A DNA stretch of 64,000 nucleotides from Serratia marcescens (GCF_029846115.1 NZ_JARVZZ010000001.1:4836001-4900000), one strand, 5' to 3'. Positions 1 to 9,733 are shown, counted from the first letter of the stretch. A program made the numbers and translations. Notes: a model not told the origin generated them from the letters alone.

Positions 1-613
1 GAAGCTGCTGACGCTGGGCTTCGATCTGACCCGGCAGCCGATCCCCATCGTCCCGGCGGCGCACTACACCTGCGGCGGCGTGATGGTCGATCAGCACGGC
101 CGCACCGATCTCGACGGGCTGTACGCCATCGGCGAGGTCAGCTATACCGGCCTGCACGGCGCCAACCGCATGGCGTCGAATTCGCTGCTGGAGTGCCTGG
201 TGTACGGTTGGGCAGCGGCGGAAGACATTCTGCAGCGCCTGCCGTTCATTCAGCAGGCCAAACAGGTGCCGCACTGGGATGAAAGCCGGGTGGACGATGC
301 GGACGAACGGGTGGTGATTCAGCACAACTGGCACGAGCTGCGGCTGTTCATGTGGGATTACGTCGGCATCGTGCGCACCACCAAGCGGCTGGAGCGCGCC
401 CTGCGCCGCATCAACACGCTGCAGGTGGAAATCGACGAGTACTACGCTCACTTCCGCATCTCCAACAACCTGCTGGAGCTGCGCAATCTGGTGCAGGTGG
501 CCGAGCTTATCGTGCGCAGCGCCATGGCGCGTAAAGAGAGCCGCGGCCTGCATTACACGCTGGACTATCCGGATCTGCTGCCGGAAGCGCTGCCGACCAT
601 TTTGCAGCCTTAA
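1..613 (+). CDS. nadB: L-aspartate oxidase, C-terminal part (cut by window edge)
   Basis: The frame is open from the window edge (codons start at base 2) and gives about 203 residues of the C-terminal part of NadB. NadB is the flavoprotein that oxidises L-aspartate to iminoaspartate in the first step of de novo NAD synthesis. The segment contains the flavin-domain stretch [10 protein letters not shown], then [18 protein letters not shown] and [10 protein letters not shown], all typical of the succinate dehydrogenase/aspartate oxidase flavoprotein family. The helical C-terminal domain follows. The neighbouring trmN and srmB match the enterobacterial order. A terminator hairpin lies just after the stop. 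The identification is firm; the N-terminal part lies outside the window. Confidence 0.95.
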   Translation, partial: KLLTLGFDLTRQPIPIVPAAHYTCGGVMVDQHGRTDLDGLYAIGEVSYTGLHGANRMASNSLLECLVYGWAAAEDILQRLPFIQQAKQVPHWDESRVDDADERVVIQHNWHELRLFMWDYVGIVRTTKRLERALRRINTLQVEIDEYYAHFRISNNLLELRNLVQVAELIVRSAMARKESRGLHYTLDYPDLLPEALPTILQP

Positions 614-622
614 ACTCTGCGA

Positions 623-650
623 CAGGGCGCCTAATCGGCGCCCTTTTCTT
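623..650 (+). terminator. Rho-independent terminator after nadB
   Basis: An 8-bp G+C stem (AGGGCGCC with GGCGCCCT, loop TAATC) is followed by a T-rich tail. It sits 10 bases after the nadB stop, and trmN converges on it from the other side. Confidence 0.85.
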
Positions 651-651
651 T

Positions 652-1398
652 TCAGTAGAACAGGTAGAAGTCGGTGATCAACCGGCGGAAATCGTCGGTG
701 TAGCTGCCATCAGCCTGTTTGATCGCCAACGCCTGCTCCTGCAGCGGCATTTCCCGCCGCGTCAGCGCCAGCAGCACCCGGTGCAGCGGCGTATCGGCCC
801 GATCGCTGACGTTCACTTTCACCGCCGTGTGCCAGCCGCTTTGCTGTGCCAGACGTTCGAATTCGGCGCCGATGTCGTGCGGCAGCACCACGCAGAACGT
901 CCCCTGCGCCGCCAGCAGCTGTGCCGCACAGGCCAACAGCGCATCGTGCGTCAGGGTTTCGGTATAACGCGCGTTGTGGCGCGCCTGGTCGCGGCAGGCC
1001 ACCGCCGGCTCGAAATAAGGCGGATTACTGACGATCAGATCATACTCAGCGGCATGCCGCTGCGCATAATGGTGAATATCCTGCGCATGCACGCGGATCC
1101 GCTGCGGCCACGGCGATTCCGCCGCATTTTCGCGCGCCTGGCCGGCGGCGGCTTCGTCCAGCTCCACCGCATCAATGGTCACTTCGTCGCCGCTGCGCTG
1201 CGCCAGCATCAGCGCGATCAGCCCGCTGCCGCTGCCGATGTCCAGCACCCGGCGCGCCTGCCCCAGCGGCGCCCAGGCGCCGAGCAGCACCCCGTCGGTG
1301 CCCACTTTCATGGCACAACGATCGTGGGCGACAAAGAATTGTTTAAAGGTAAAACCCCCGCGGCGCGGGGTAAAATCGGCTTTCGATCGCTTGCTCAC
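652..1398 (-). CDS. trmN: tRNA1(Val) (adenine(37)-N6)-methyltransferase
   Basis: This is the YfiC/TrmN6 methyltransferase, which makes m6A37 in tRNA-Val. It has a class I SAM fold: VLDIGSGSGLIALMLAQR is the SAM-binding loop, and IVSNPPYF is the NPPY motif of N6-adenine methyltransferases. The N-terminal stretch FTFKQFFVAHDRCAMKVGTDG is diagnostic of the family. The frame is open to 1494, but I place the start at the GTG at 1398, where AGGTG sits 6 bases upstream. This gives 248 residues beginning VSKRSKADF, close to the usual length. GTG at 1404 and ATG at 1431 are alternatives. It is divergent from srmB, as in E. coli. Confidence 0.9.
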   Translation of the reverse strand: MSKRSKADFTPRRGGFTFKQFFVAHDRCAMKVGTDGVLLGAWAPLGQARRVLDIGSGSGLIALMLAQRSGDEVTIDAVELDEAAAGQARENAAESPWPQRIRVHAQDIHHYAQRHAAEYDLIVSNPPYFEPAVACRDQARHNARYTETLTHDALLACAAQLLAAQGTFCVVLPHDIGAEFERLAQQSGWHTAVKVNVSDRADTPLHRVLLALTRREMPLQEQALAIKQADGSYTDDFRRLITDFYLFY

Positions 1399-1500
1399 AC
1401 TCACCACCTGACTATAAAACTGGCGTAGCATAAGGCAATCTGATCGACGGGAAAAGAGCGGCTTTCCGCTTAAATAGGTGAAGATCGCGGCCAACCCGTC

Positions 1501-1506
1501 TATAAT
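1501..1506 (+). promoter_or_regulatory. Probable -10 box of the srmB promoter
   Basis: A perfect TATAAT lies 25 bases before the srmB ATG. No good -35 hexamer is seen at 16-18 bp (GTGAAG at 1478-1483 is the closest). The transcript leader would be about 18 nt and includes the AGAGGT ribosome binding site. Confidence 0.5.
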
Positions 1507-1530
1507 CGGCGCCCCAAGTAGAGGTAGACC

Positions 1531-2853
1531 ATGACAGCAACCACTTTTTCCGAACTCGAACTCGATGACCGCCTGATCGACGCGCTGCGCGACAAAGGCT
1601 ACGATCGCCCCACCGCCATTCAGGCCGCTGCGATCCCGCCGGCGATGGACGGGCGCGACGTCTTAGGTTCGGCTCCGACCGGCACCGGCAAAACCGCCGC
1701 CTTCCTGCTGCCCGTGTTGCAGCACCTGCTGGACTTTCCACGCAAAAAATCCGGCCCGCCGCGCGTACTGATCCTGACGCCAACGCGTGAACTGGCGATG
1801 CAGGTCGCCGATCAGGCGCGTGAATTGGCTGCTCATACCTCGCTGGATATCGCCACCATCACCGGCGGCGTCGCTTACATGAACCACGCGGAAGTGTTCA
1901 GCGAAAACCAGGACGTGGTGGTCGCCACCACCGGCCGTTTGCTGCAATACATTAAAGAAGAGAACTTCGACTGCCGCGCGGTGGAAACCCTGATCCTCGA
2001 CGAAGCCGACCGCATGCTCGATATGGGCTTCGCGCAGGACATCGAAACCATCTCCGCCGAAACCCGCTGGCGCAACCAGACGCTGCTGTTCTCCGCCACG
2101 CTGGAAGGCGAAGCGATCCGCGAATTCGCCGAGCGCATCCTGAAAGAACCGGTGGAAGTGGAAGCCGATCCGTCGCGCCGCGAACGCAAAAAAATCCTGC
2201 AGTGGTATTACCGCGCCGATGACGTGCAGCACAAAACCGCGCTGCTGATCCACCTGCTGCAACAGCCGGACGTGCAGAAATCGGTGATCTTCGTGCGCAA
2301 ACGCGAGCGCGTGCACGAGCTGGCCACCTGGCTGCGCGAAGCGGGCATCAACACCTGCTATCTCGAAGGCGAAATGGTGCAGGCCAAACGCAACGAAGCG
2401 GTCAAACGCATGATGGATGGCCGGGTTAACGTGCTGGTCGCCACCGACGTTGCCGCACGCGGTCTGGATATCCTCGATATCACCCACGTGTTCAACTTCG
2501 ACATGCCGCGCACGGCGGATACTTACCTGCACCGCATTGGCCGTACCGGCCGCGCCGGGCGCAAAGGCACCGCCATTTCGCTGGTGGAAGCGCACGACCA
2601 TCTGCTGCTGGGCAAAGTGGGCCGTTACCTGAACGAGCCGCTGAAAGCGCGCGTGATCGACGAACTGCGGCCGAAAACCAAGGTGCCGAACGAGAAGAGC
2701 AACGGCAAGCCATCGAAGAAAGTACTGGCCAAACGCGCGGAAGATAAAGCGAAGAACAAAGAAAAGGCCAAGGTGAAAGTGCGCCACCGCGACGCCAAAA
2801 ACGTCGGCAAACGCCGTCAGGCGAAGGCCAAACCGGCCGGCGACGCGGAATAA
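1531..2853 (+). CDS. srmB: ATP-dependent RNA helicase SrmB
   Basis: This is a DEAD-box helicase of 440 residues that acts early in 50S ribosomal subunit assembly. The Q motif is near residue 25 (RPTAIQ), Walker A is APTGTGKT at residues 48-55, the DEAD box lies in LILDEADRMLDMGF, and the SAT motif is in LLFSATLEG. The second RecA domain carries VLVATDVAARGLD and HRIGRTGRAGRKG. A lysine-rich basic tail of about 70 residues follows, as in SrmB, and presumably binds RNA. The ATG follows an AGAGGT site. The gene ends at a strong terminator. Confidence 0.96.
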   Translation: MTATTFSELELDDRLIDALRDKGYDRPTAIQAAAIPPAMDGRDVLGSAPTGTGKTAAFLLPVLQHLLDFPRKKSGPPRVLILTPTRELAMQVADQARELAAHTSLDIATITGGVAYMNHAEVFSENQDVVVATTGRLLQYIKEENFDCRAVETLILDEADRMLDMGFAQDIETISAETRWRNQTLLFSATLEGEAIREFAERILKEPVEVEADPSRRERKKILQWYYRADDVQHKTALLIHLLQQPDVQKSVIFVRKRERVHELATWLREAGINTCYLEGEMVQAKRNEAVKRMMDGRVNVLVATDVAARGLDILDITHVFNFDMPRTADTYLHRIGRTGRAGRKGTAISLVEAHDHLLLGKVGRYLNEPLKARVIDELRPKTKVPNEKSNGKPSKKVLAKRAEDKAKNKEKAKVKVRHRDAKNVGKRRQAKAKPAGDAE

Positions 2854-2869
2854 CCCCCGCTGCCTAAGA

Positions 2870-2897
2870 AAAAACCGCCTATACAGGCGGTTTTTTT
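2870..2897. terminator. Bidirectional terminator between srmB and phlB
   Basis: The stem ACCGCCT/AGGCGGT with a 4-base loop is flanked by an A-run and a T7 run, so it can serve srmB on the plus strand and phlB on the minus strand. Confidence 0.9.
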
Positions 2898-2905
2898 ATG
2901 GGCGT

Positions 2906-3661
2906 TTACTGCTGCGCGTAGTGCGTGGCCAGGCGGTGCCCCTGCAGCCATTTATCCAGTTCGCGGAACTGCGCCTTCAGTTCGTCATTCTGCAAATGCG
3001 CCGGCGTTTGCGAGAAATAAAACTGGAACGCGACGCCCTGCTGGTTGCGCGCCCGGGCATCGGCCCCGGCCTGCAACAGCAGCAGCGCCAGGTGCGGCGC
3101 GTTAATCTTCGCCGCCAGATGCAGCGGGGTATCCCCCAGCCGGTCGCTCAAGGTGGTGTCCGCCCCGGCCGCCAGCAACATCCGCAGTTGCTCTTCACGC
3201 CCGGCCAGCACCGCCGCCGCAAGCGGCGTGGCGCCGGTAACGGCATTACGCACGTTCACCTGCGCCCCTTTGGCCAGCAACAGCCGCAGGTACTGCGCGT
3301 CTTGCAGCATCGCCGCGGTGTGCAGCGCGCTGTTGCCGTCCAGCCCCGCCGCCGCCGGGTCGGCGCCGAGATCCAGCAACGCCTGCACGCTATCCGGCTG
3401 CTGCGAAAGCACCGCCCACTGCAACAGCGTGACCTGCCGATCGCCCCGTTCGCGCAAGCGATCCTGCGTGGCCTGCGCATGGATACCCTGCGTATCGCCA
3501 CGCGCCACCGCCTGAGCCAGCGCCAGATTGCTGTGGCCGTCAAACGGCGAAATCTCCTGCCCCATCTGTTGCTCCTTAGCCATCATCAGTAAACCGGTCA
3601 CCGCGACCAGCGCCAGTAAGGCTATCGCCAGCGCCCGCCGCAAGCGACGCCCTTCAGGCAT
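2906..3661 (-). CDS. phlB: Phospholipase accessory/protective protein PhlB, ankyrin-repeat
   Basis: This 251-residue protein has one N-terminal membrane helix (about residues 10-27, ALAIALLALVAVTGLLMMA) followed by a periplasm-facing ankyrin domain. At least four repeats are visible, for example GNSALHTAAMLQ, GATPLAAAVLAGREEQL and GDTPLHLAAKINAPHL. In Serratia the gene after phlA encodes PhlB, reported as an accessory protein that protects the producer from PhlA. The start overlaps the phlA stop by 8 bases, so the two genes are likely translationally coupled. The membrane anchor and ankyrin fold fit an envelope-located inhibitor; that detail is inference. Confidence 0.85.
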   Translation of the reverse strand: MPEGRRLRRALAIALLALVAVTGLLMMAKEQQMGQEISPFDGHSNLALAQAVARGDTQGIHAQATQDRLRERGDRQVTLLQWAVLSQQPDSVQALLDLGADPAAAGLDGNSALHTAAMLQDAQYLRLLLAKGAQVNVRNAVTGATPLAAAVLAGREEQLRMLLAAGADTTLSDRLGDTPLHLAAKINAPHLALLLLQAGADARARNQQGVAFQFYFSQTPAHLQNDELKAQFRELDKWLQGHRLATHYAQQ

Positions 3662-4616
3662 TGGCCTTCGCCTCCCACGGCTTTTGTTCCGCCATCGAGC
3701 TTATCACCTTGTCGATGCCGTGCGCCGTCAGGCTGCGATCCAGATGCTTGCTCGGCCGCCAGTCATCGATGCCGGTCAGGGTATCGTTGTTGGCCAGGGT
3801 GATGTTGTGGCCGATGGCATCCGGGATCAGCGAGGTCGACTCCTGGGTGCTGGTCAGCATGTCATATTGTTCGCTGTAGCGGCGAATACCGCCGGCTTCG
3901 GCATCTTTCTTCGCCGCCGCCGGATCGATGCCCAGGCGATTCAGGGTGTAATCCGACACCCCGGCCGCGTTGAAGGTGACCGCGACCGTGCCGGTCGCCA
4001 GCGCCGCCGTGGCCGCCAGGCCGCCGCCGAGCGAATGGCCGGCGATCACCAGCGCATCGCCGAAGGCCGCCTTGGCGCTTTTGGCAGCGGCAACCGCCTG
4101 ATTGTACTGCACATCGTCATAGCCCGTCGCCTGCCGCACGTTGCTCAGCCAATCGCGCCAGTCGTTGGTGCCGGCGAACGCCAACACATACTGCTTGTCG
4201 TCGCTGTAAATCCCGGCCTGAAAACCGCTGCCCGCGTCGTGCAGGCTGGCGGGATCGATGCCGAAACCGAGCAGCGCGCTGTCGCTCAGGCGGTTGAACC
4301 CGGCGGCACCCTGGCCAGTGAGTGAGTAAACGTCCTTGGCCAACAGCGCCAACGCATAATCCCCCTCCTGCGATTGCTGCCCCCGCGTCACGCCCGGCGC
4401 TGCCGCCGCCGTCGGTGCTGCCGCTGAGATATCGCCGACCAGCGTATTCAACAGAGCCTGCGCATTGAGCGTGTTCTGAGAGGGAGAGGCCGCCGGCGCC
4501 GGATTTGCCGGCGCGGCCGCGGGCTGCGCCGCCGTCGCCGTTTCGGCAGCGGCGCGAGGCGTAGGGATCGCGGCCACCGGGGATACTGCAGAGGTAAAAC
4601 TTAAAGGCATACTCAT
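3654..4616 (-). CDS. phlA: Extracellular phospholipase A1 PhlA
   Basis: This is a lipase_3-type alpha/beta hydrolase of 320 residues, the length known for Serratia PhlA. The nucleophile elbow is GHSLGGG with Ser195, preceded by the oxyanion-side stretch YVLAFAGTNDWRDW. Residues 20-75 form a low-complexity Ala/Pro linker with no Sec signal peptide. That agrees with export of PhlA by a non-Sec route: the flagellar type III apparatus was described for the S. liquefaciens and Yersinia YplA relatives. The ATG has a good AAGGAGT site. PhlA hydrolyses phospholipids to lysophospholipids, which are haemolytic. The gene is followed immediately by phlB. Confidence 0.9.
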   Translation of the reverse strand: MSMPLSFTSAVSPVAAIPTPRAAAETATAAQPAAAPANPAPAASPSQNTLNAQALLNTLVGDISAAAPTAAAAPGVTRGQQSQEGDYALALLAKDVYSLTGQGAAGFNRLSDSALLGFGIDPASLHDAGSGFQAGIYSDDKQYVLAFAGTNDWRDWLSNVRQATGYDDVQYNQAVAAAKSAKAAFGDALVIAGHSLGGGLAATAALATGTVAVTFNAAGVSDYTLNRLGIDPAAAKKDAEAGGIRRYSEQYDMLTSTQESTSLIPDAIGHNITLANNDTLTGIDDWRPSKHLDRSLTAHGIDKVISSMAEQKPWEAKANA

Positions 4617-4646
4617 GCCGACTCCTTGTCGATAGACTTTTTATTG

Positions 4647-4664
4647 AGCACCTGAATAGGTGCT
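4647..4664 (-). other. Hairpin in the phlA 5' leader
   Basis: A perfect inverted repeat AGCACCT-GAAT-AGGTGCT lies between the putative promoter and the phlA ribosome binding site. There is no T-run, so it is not a terminator; it may affect leader stability or bind a regulator. Confidence 0.4.
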
Positions 4665-4671
4665 GATTTAG

Positions 4672-4698
4672 CTATCGGCAGGTCGGATGAGTTCTGTA
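4672..4698 (-). promoter_or_regulatory. Possible sigma-28 (FliA) promoter of phlAB
   Basis: On the minus strand TACAGAAC, 11 bp, then GCCGATAG resembles the flagellar consensus TAAAGTTT-N11-GCCGATAA. The -10 part matches 7 of 8 bases and the -35 part about 4 of 8. It lies 55 bases upstream of the phlA ATG. Published work ties phlA expression to the flagellar regulon, which makes the match more credible. Confidence 0.4.
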
Positions 4699-4763
4699 TT
4701 AGAAATGCTTATCTTTGTACAGAATGTGATCCACGTTCGGTTTTCGGCCGTCAAACGCCAGAA

Positions 4764-4781
4764 AGGGAGCCGAAGCTCCCT
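4764..4781 (-). terminator. Terminator after grcA
   Basis: On the minus strand the stem AGGGAGC-TTCG-GCTCCCT has a stable UUCG-type tetraloop and a short TTTCT tail. It lies 19 bases after the grcA stop. Confidence 0.7.
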
Positions 4782-4799
4782 GATTGACTGCGCCGCAAA

Positions 4800-5183
4800 T
4801 TACAGGCTTTCGGTAAAGGTGCGGGCGATAACGTCGCGCTGCTGTTCCGGCGTCAGGGAGTTGAAGCGCACCGCATAGCCGGACACGCGGATGGTCAGCT
4901 GCGGGTATTTTTCCGGGTGCTTGACCGCGTCTTCCAGGGTTTCGCGACGCAGCACGTTGACGTTCAGGTGCTGACCGCCTTCCACGCGCACGGTCGGCTG
5001 CATTTCCAGCGGCACTTCACGGTATTCGATCTGGCCCAGGTCGCTCACCGCGACAACCTGATCTTCCGCGTAGTTGGCCTTGGCGCACACGCAGCGAGCT
5101 TCCGCTTTTTCATCGTCCAGCAGCCAGAAAGAATTCACCAGCGCCTGGTCATTCGCTTTGGTAATTTGAATACCGGTAATCAT
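4800..5183 (-). CDS. grcA: Autonomous glycyl radical cofactor GrcA
   Basis: GrcA (YfiD) is a stand-in for the C-terminal domain of pyruvate formate-lyase and restores activity to PflB broken by oxygen. The reading frame gives 127 residues, the family length, from an ATG preceded by GGAGG. The glycyl radical site is Gly102 in the motif [10 protein letters not shown]. The residues before it ([20 protein letters not shown]) match the PFL C-terminal fold. An FNR box upstream fits its known anaerobic induction. It is divergent from ung, as in E. coli. Confidence 0.96.
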   Translation of the reverse strand: MITGIQITKANDQALVNSFWLLDDEKAEARCVCAKANYAEDQVVAVSDLGQIEYREVPLEMQPTVRVEGGQHLNVNVLRRETLEDAVKHPEKYPQLTIRVSGYAVRFNSLTPEQQRDVIARTFTESL

Positions 5184-5529
5184 TATGTTGCCTCCGTACA
5201 AGGGCGTAAAAATTCACGTCGTGAGAAAACCCAATTCTGGTTTCGGCCATTTGGTAAAACCATTGTTGTCTTGTTGTTCTGTATACCAGCCTGACCGGGC
5301 CAGTTCCTTGATTAAAGTCAATTTTTACCGGGTAGGCACAGGGCGTGAAGGGGCAAATTTATGTTTTATATCAATTTTCCCACTGCGGCAAAAACCAATT
5401 ATTTTTGTAAATTTTCAAAAATAATTGCATAAGGCACGGCAGCGAGAAATGAAAAGCGGGTTTCGCTGCGCGTGCCGAAACGGTAAGCTATAGCCCATGA
5501 ATTGCTAAAGAAAACAAAGGAGAGCGTTT
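5184..5529. other. Divergent grcA/ung regulatory region
   Basis: This 346-base AT-richer spacer holds the grcA promoter and FNR box (listed separately). The half near ung contains poly-A/T stretches (about 5390-5430) and an AAAGGAG ribosome binding site for ung. I see no other gene in it. Confidence 0.6.
5280..5321 (-). promoter_or_regulatory. FNR-dependent promoter of grcA
   Basis: TTGATTAAAGTCAA at 5308-5321 matches the FNR consensus TTGAT-N4-ATCAA in 9 of 10 bases. On the minus strand a TATACA -10 box lies at 5285-5280, which predicts a start near 5273. The FNR site is then centred at -41.5, the classic class II activator position. Confidence 0.75.
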
Positions 5530-6213
5530 ATGGCCACCTCCCTCACCTGGCATGACGTGATCGGCAAAGAGAAAGAGCAGCCCTATTTTGTTGAAACGCT
5601 CGCCTTTGTTGCCGCTGAGCGCCAGGCCGGTAAGACCATTTATCCACCGCAGAAGGACGTGTTCAACGCTTTCCGCTATACCGAGCTGGCGGACGTCAAG
5701 GTCGTCATCCTCGGCCAGGATCCGTATCACGGCCCCAATCAGGCGCACGGCCTCTCTTTCTCGGTGCGCCCCGGCGTGCCGGCGCCGCCGTCGCTGGTGA
5801 ACATGTATAAAGAGCTGGCGACCGACATTCCCGGCTTCGAACGCCCGGATCACGGCTACCTGCAAAGCTGGGCCGAACAGGGGGTGCTGCTGCTCAACAC
5901 CGTGCTGACGGTGGAAGGCGGCCGCGCGCACTCGCACGCCAACCTGGGCTGGGAAACCTTTACCGATAAAGTGATCGCCGCCCTGAACGAGAACCGTGAA
6001 GGCGTGGTGTTCCTGCTGTGGGGCTCGCACGCGCAGAAGAAAGGCAACTTTATCGACCGCAACCGCCACCATGTGCTGAAGGCGCCGCACCCGTCGCCGC
6101 TCTCCGCCCACCGCGGTTTCCTCGGCTGCCGCCATTTCTCGCAGGCCAATCAGCTGCTGGAGCAGCAAGGGCTCACGCCGATCGACTGGATGCCACGCCT
6201 GCCGCAGGCGTAG
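5530..6213 (+). CDS. ung: Uracil-DNA glycosylase
   Basis: This family 1 uracil-DNA glycosylase removes uracil from DNA at the start of base excision repair. It is 227 residues long, near the enterobacterial norm. The water-activating loop is GQDPYHG with Asp64, the uracil-binding Phe is in GLSFSV, and the minor-groove leucine loop is [11 protein letters not shown]. The ATG follows AAAGGAG. It is divergent from grcA and convergent with grpE, with a shared terminator. In E. coli its right neighbour is yfiF; here that gene is 50 kb away. Confidence 0.97.
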   Translation: MATSLTWHDVIGKEKEQPYFVETLAFVAAERQAGKTIYPPQKDVFNAFRYTELADVKVVILGQDPYHGPNQAHGLSFSVRPGVPAPPSLVNMYKELATDIPGFERPDHGYLQSWAEQGVLLLNTVLTVEGGRAHSHANLGWETFTDKVIAALNENREGVVFLLWGSHAQKKGNFIDRNRHHVLKAPHPSPLSAHRGFLGCRHFSQANQLLEQQGLTPIDWMPRLPQA

Positions 6214-6225
6214 TACAGAGACAAA

Positions 6226-6250
6226 AAAGGCACCCTCGGGTGCCTTTCTT
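6226..6250. terminator. Bidirectional terminator between ung and grpE
   Basis: The stem AAAGGCACCC/GGGTGCCTTT starts about 13 bases after the ung stop. Its outer A-T pairs provide the T-tract for both strands. Confidence 0.85.
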
Positions 6251-6269
6251 TATGCCGTTGCCGGGGCGA

Positions 6270-6854
6270 TTACGCCTTGGCTTTGGAGACTGCAACCATC
6301 GCCGGACGCAGCAGGCGGCCGTTCAGCGTATAGCCTTTCTGCATCACCATCATCACGTGGTTCGGTTGATGATCGGCGGATTCCATCATGCTCATCGCCT
6401 GATGCACTTCCGGGTTGAACGGCACGTTGACGTCGCCGACGATTTCGATGCCATACTTGCGCACCACGTCCAGCAGCGATTTCAGCGTCAGCTCGATGCC
6501 TTCAATCATCGCGGCCAGTTCCGGGTTGTTTTTATCCGCCAGATCCAGCGCGCGCTCCAGGTTGTCGATCACCGGCAGCAGATCGCCGGAGAATTTCTCC
6601 AGGGCGAACTTGTGCGCTTTCTCGACGTCCAGTTCAGCGCGGCGGCGGATGTTTTCCGCTTCCGCTTTGGCGCGCAGCAGGCTGTCGCGCTCGTGCTGCT
6701 GAGCTTCCGCCAGTTGGGCTTCCAGTTCGGCGATACGCGCATCGCGCAGATCGACGCCTTCCGCCGCTTCCGGCAGCGTATCATCGTGATGAGCGTGTTG
6801 TTCCATTTCTTCCGAGACTTGCTCGTTTGGCGTCTTCTGTTCTTTACTACTCAT
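6270..6854 (-). CDS. grpE: Nucleotide exchange factor GrpE
   Basis: GrpE is the ADP/ATP exchange factor for DnaK and works with DnaJ in protein folding and heat-shock control. It is 194 residues long. It has an acidic, disordered N-terminus, a long coiled-coil (about residues 35-90, with [20 protein letters not shown]), and a C-terminal beta-wing with [19 protein letters not shown] and [18 protein letters not shown]. It is divergent from nadK, as in other enterobacteria. A clear heat-shock promoter lies upstream. Confidence 0.96.
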   Translation of the reverse strand: MSSKEQKTPNEQVSEEMEQHAHHDDTLPEAAEGVDLRDARIAELEAQLAEAQQHERDSLLRAKAEAENIRRRAELDVEKAHKFALEKFSGDLLPVIDNLERALDLADKNNPELAAMIEGIELTLKSLLDVVRKYGIEIVGDVNVPFNPEVHQAMSMMESADHQPNHVMMVMQKGYTLNGRLLRPAMVAVSKAKA

Positions 6855-6895
6855 GAATATCTCCGCGTTTTAGCATTAATCTCGCAACTTGGCTT

Positions 6896-6924
6896 ATTAT
6901 GGGGATCAAAACCGGGGTTTCAAG
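6896..6924 (-). promoter_or_regulatory. Sigma-32 heat-shock promoter of grpE
   Basis: On the minus strand CTTGAAA, 13 bp, then CCCCATAAT is a near-perfect sigma-32 promoter, about 40 bases upstream of the grpE ATG. Confidence 0.85.
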
Positions 6925-6979
6925 TCAACCGGTCACAATGTGGGGCATAAACGGGTCCCGGTGAGGAAAATCACAACAA

Positions 6980-7858
<879 letters not shown>

Positions 7859-7878
7859 AATCTGCGTCGGCCACTTTA

Positions 7879-7934
7879 CTGTATATAAAACCAGTTTATA
7901 CTGTATGAAACTACAGTTATGTGTTTATACACAG
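7879..7934 (+). promoter_or_regulatory. LexA boxes controlling recN
   Basis: There are two clear SOS boxes: CTGTATATAAAACCAG at 7879-7894 (3' half imperfect) and CTGTATGAAACTACAG at 7901-7916 (CTGT-N8-ACAG). A third, weaker one is ATGTGTTTATACACAG at 7919-7934. E. coli recN is likewise controlled by several LexA boxes. Confidence 0.85.
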
Positions 7935-7944
7935 GAAGGTTCCC

Positions 7945-9606
7945 ATGCTGGCGCAATTAACCATCAGCAACTTTGCTATCGTTCGTGAGTTGGAAATCGA
8001 TTTTCAACCGGGTATGACGGCGATCACCGGTGAAACCGGCGCCGGCAAATCCATCGCCATCGATGCGCTGGGGCTGTGCCTCGGCAACCGCGCCGACGGC
8101 AACGTGGTGCGCCTGGGAGCCGCCCGCGCCGACATTTGCGCCCGCTTCTCGCTGGCGGACACCCCGTCCGCACGCGAGTGGCTGGAGCAGAACCAGCTGG
8201 ACGACAGCAACGAATGCCTGCTGCGCCGGGTGATCAACGCCGACGGCCGTTCGCGCGGCTTTATCAACGGCACCGCCGTGCCGCTGTCGCAGCTGCGCGA
8301 GCTGGGGCAACGCCTGATCCAAATCCACGGCCAACACGCCCATCAGCTGCTGCTCAAGCCGGAGCACCAGAAAGCGCTGCTCGACGCCTACGCCGACGAA
8401 CCCGCCCTGCTGGCGGCGATGAGCCAGGCCTACCAACGCTGGCACCAGAGCTGCCGCGAGCTGGCGCACCATCAGCAGCAGTCCATCGAGCGCGAAGCGC
8501 GCAAGCAGCTGCTGCAATACCAATTGAAAGAGCTGAACGAATTCGCGCCGCAGGCCGGCGAGTTCGAACAGACCGACGCCGAGTACAAGCGCCTGGCCAA
8601 CAGCGGCCAGCTGCTGACCCTCAGCCAGCAGACGCTGCAGCTGCTGGCCGACAGCGACGAGAACAACATGCTCAGCCAGCTCTACAGCGCCAAACACCTA
8701 CTGCTTGAGCTGGCCGGGCTGGACGACAAGCTCAGCGGCCTGCTGGACATGCTGGAAGAGGCCTCTATCCAGATCAGCGAAGCCAGCGACGAGCTGCGCC
8801 ACTATGCCGATCGCATGGATCTCGATCCCAACCGCCTGCACGAGCTGGAACAGCGCCTGTCGCGCCAAATCAGCCTGGCGCGCAAACATCAGGTTGCGCC
8901 GGAGGAGCTGCCGCAGCTGCATCAGCAGTTGCTGGATGAACAGCAGCTGCTTTCACAGCAGGAAAGCGACCATGAACACCTGAACGAGGCGGTCACCCTG
9001 CATCACCAGCAGGCGCTGGCGCTGGCAGAGCAGCTGCATCAGAAACGCCTGCACTACGCCGCCGAGCTGACCACGCTCATCACCGACAGCATGCAGGCGC
9101 TCTCCATGCCGCACGGCAAGTTCAACATCGATGTGCGTTTCGAGCCGCAGCATCTGAGCGCCGAAGGGGCCAGCCGCACCGAGTTCTGCGTCTCCACCAA
9201 CCCGGGGCAGCCGCTGCAGCCGCTGGCGAAGGTGGCCTCCGGCGGTGAGCTGTCGCGCATCGCGCTGGCCATTCAGGTGATTACCGCCCGCAAGATGGAA
9301 ACCCCGGCGCTGATCTTCGATGAGGTAGACGTGGGCATCAGCGGCCCGACCGCCGCCATCGTCGGCCGCCTGCTGCGCCAACTCGGCGAATCCACCCAGG
9401 TGATGTGCGTGACCCACCTGCCGCAGGTGGCCGGATGCGGGCATCAGCACCTGTTCGTCAGCAAGCAGACCGACGGCACGGTCACCGAAACCCAGATGGC
9501 GCCGCTGGATAAGCGCGCCCGGCTGCAGGAGCTGGCGCGCCTGCTCGGCGGCAGCGAAGTCACCCGCAATACGTTGGCGAACGCCAAAGAACTGCTGGCG
9601 GCATAA
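7945..9606 (+). CDS. recN: DNA repair protein RecN
   Basis: RecN is an SMC-like ATPase that acts in double-strand-break repair. The chosen ATG at 7945, with AGGAAGG upstream, gives 553 residues, the E. coli length; the frame is open a little further upstream, over the LexA boxes. Walker A is GETGAGKS (residues 29-36). Long coiled-coils follow, then the signature [14 protein letters not shown], the Walker B stretch [13 protein letters not shown], and the H-loop [13 protein letters not shown]. The gene is SOS-induced, as judged by the boxes upstream. Confidence 0.97.
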   Translation: MLAQLTISNFAIVRELEIDFQPGMTAITGETGAGKSIAIDALGLCLGNRADGNVVRLGAARADICARFSLADTPSAREWLEQNQLDDSNECLLRRVINADGRSRGFINGTAVPLSQLRELGQRLIQIHGQHAHQLLLKPEHQKALLDAYADEPALLAAMSQAYQRWHQSCRELAHHQQQSIEREARKQLLQYQLKELNEFAPQAGEFEQTDAEYKRLANSGQLLTLSQQTLQLLADSDENNMLSQLYSAKHLLLELAGLDDKLSGLLDMLEEASIQISEASDELRHYADRMDLDPNRLHELEQRLSRQISLARKHQVAPEELPQLHQQLLDEQQLLSQQESDHEHLNEAVTLHHQQALALAEQLHQKRLHYAAELTTLITDSMQALSMPHGKFNIDVRFEPQHLSAEGASRTEFCVSTNPGQPLQPLAKVASGGELSRIALAIQVITARKMETPALIFDEVDVGISGPTAAIVGRLLRQLGESTQVMCVTHLPQVAGCGHQHLFVSKQTDGTVTETQMAPLDKRARLQELARLLGGSEVTRNTLANAKELLAA

Positions 9607-9699
9607 AAAAGCTCAACTTTTTCACTTTCCTGCGGTCTGACAGTGACGCTGTTGACCCGAAAGATATCTAAAGTGCGGCGCGGCGGCGATTCGAAGCCT

Positions 9700-9733
9700 C
9701 CTCAACGGCCTGAAACAGGCCAAGCGCTTGAGG
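9700..9733 (+). other. Nested inverted repeat between recN and bamE
   Basis: An inner stem GGCCTG-AAA-CAGGCC sits inside an outer repeat CCTCAA/TTGAGG. There is no T-run on either side. It could be an mRNA-stabilising structure or part of an unannotated RNA. The rest of the 240-base spacer shows no coding frame. Confidence 0.35.

Noticed and set aside
1663..2787. 374-codon minus-strand frame opposite srmB
   Set aside because: Its composition (His, Phe, Gln and Arg rich) is that of an antisense frame, and srmB is certain.
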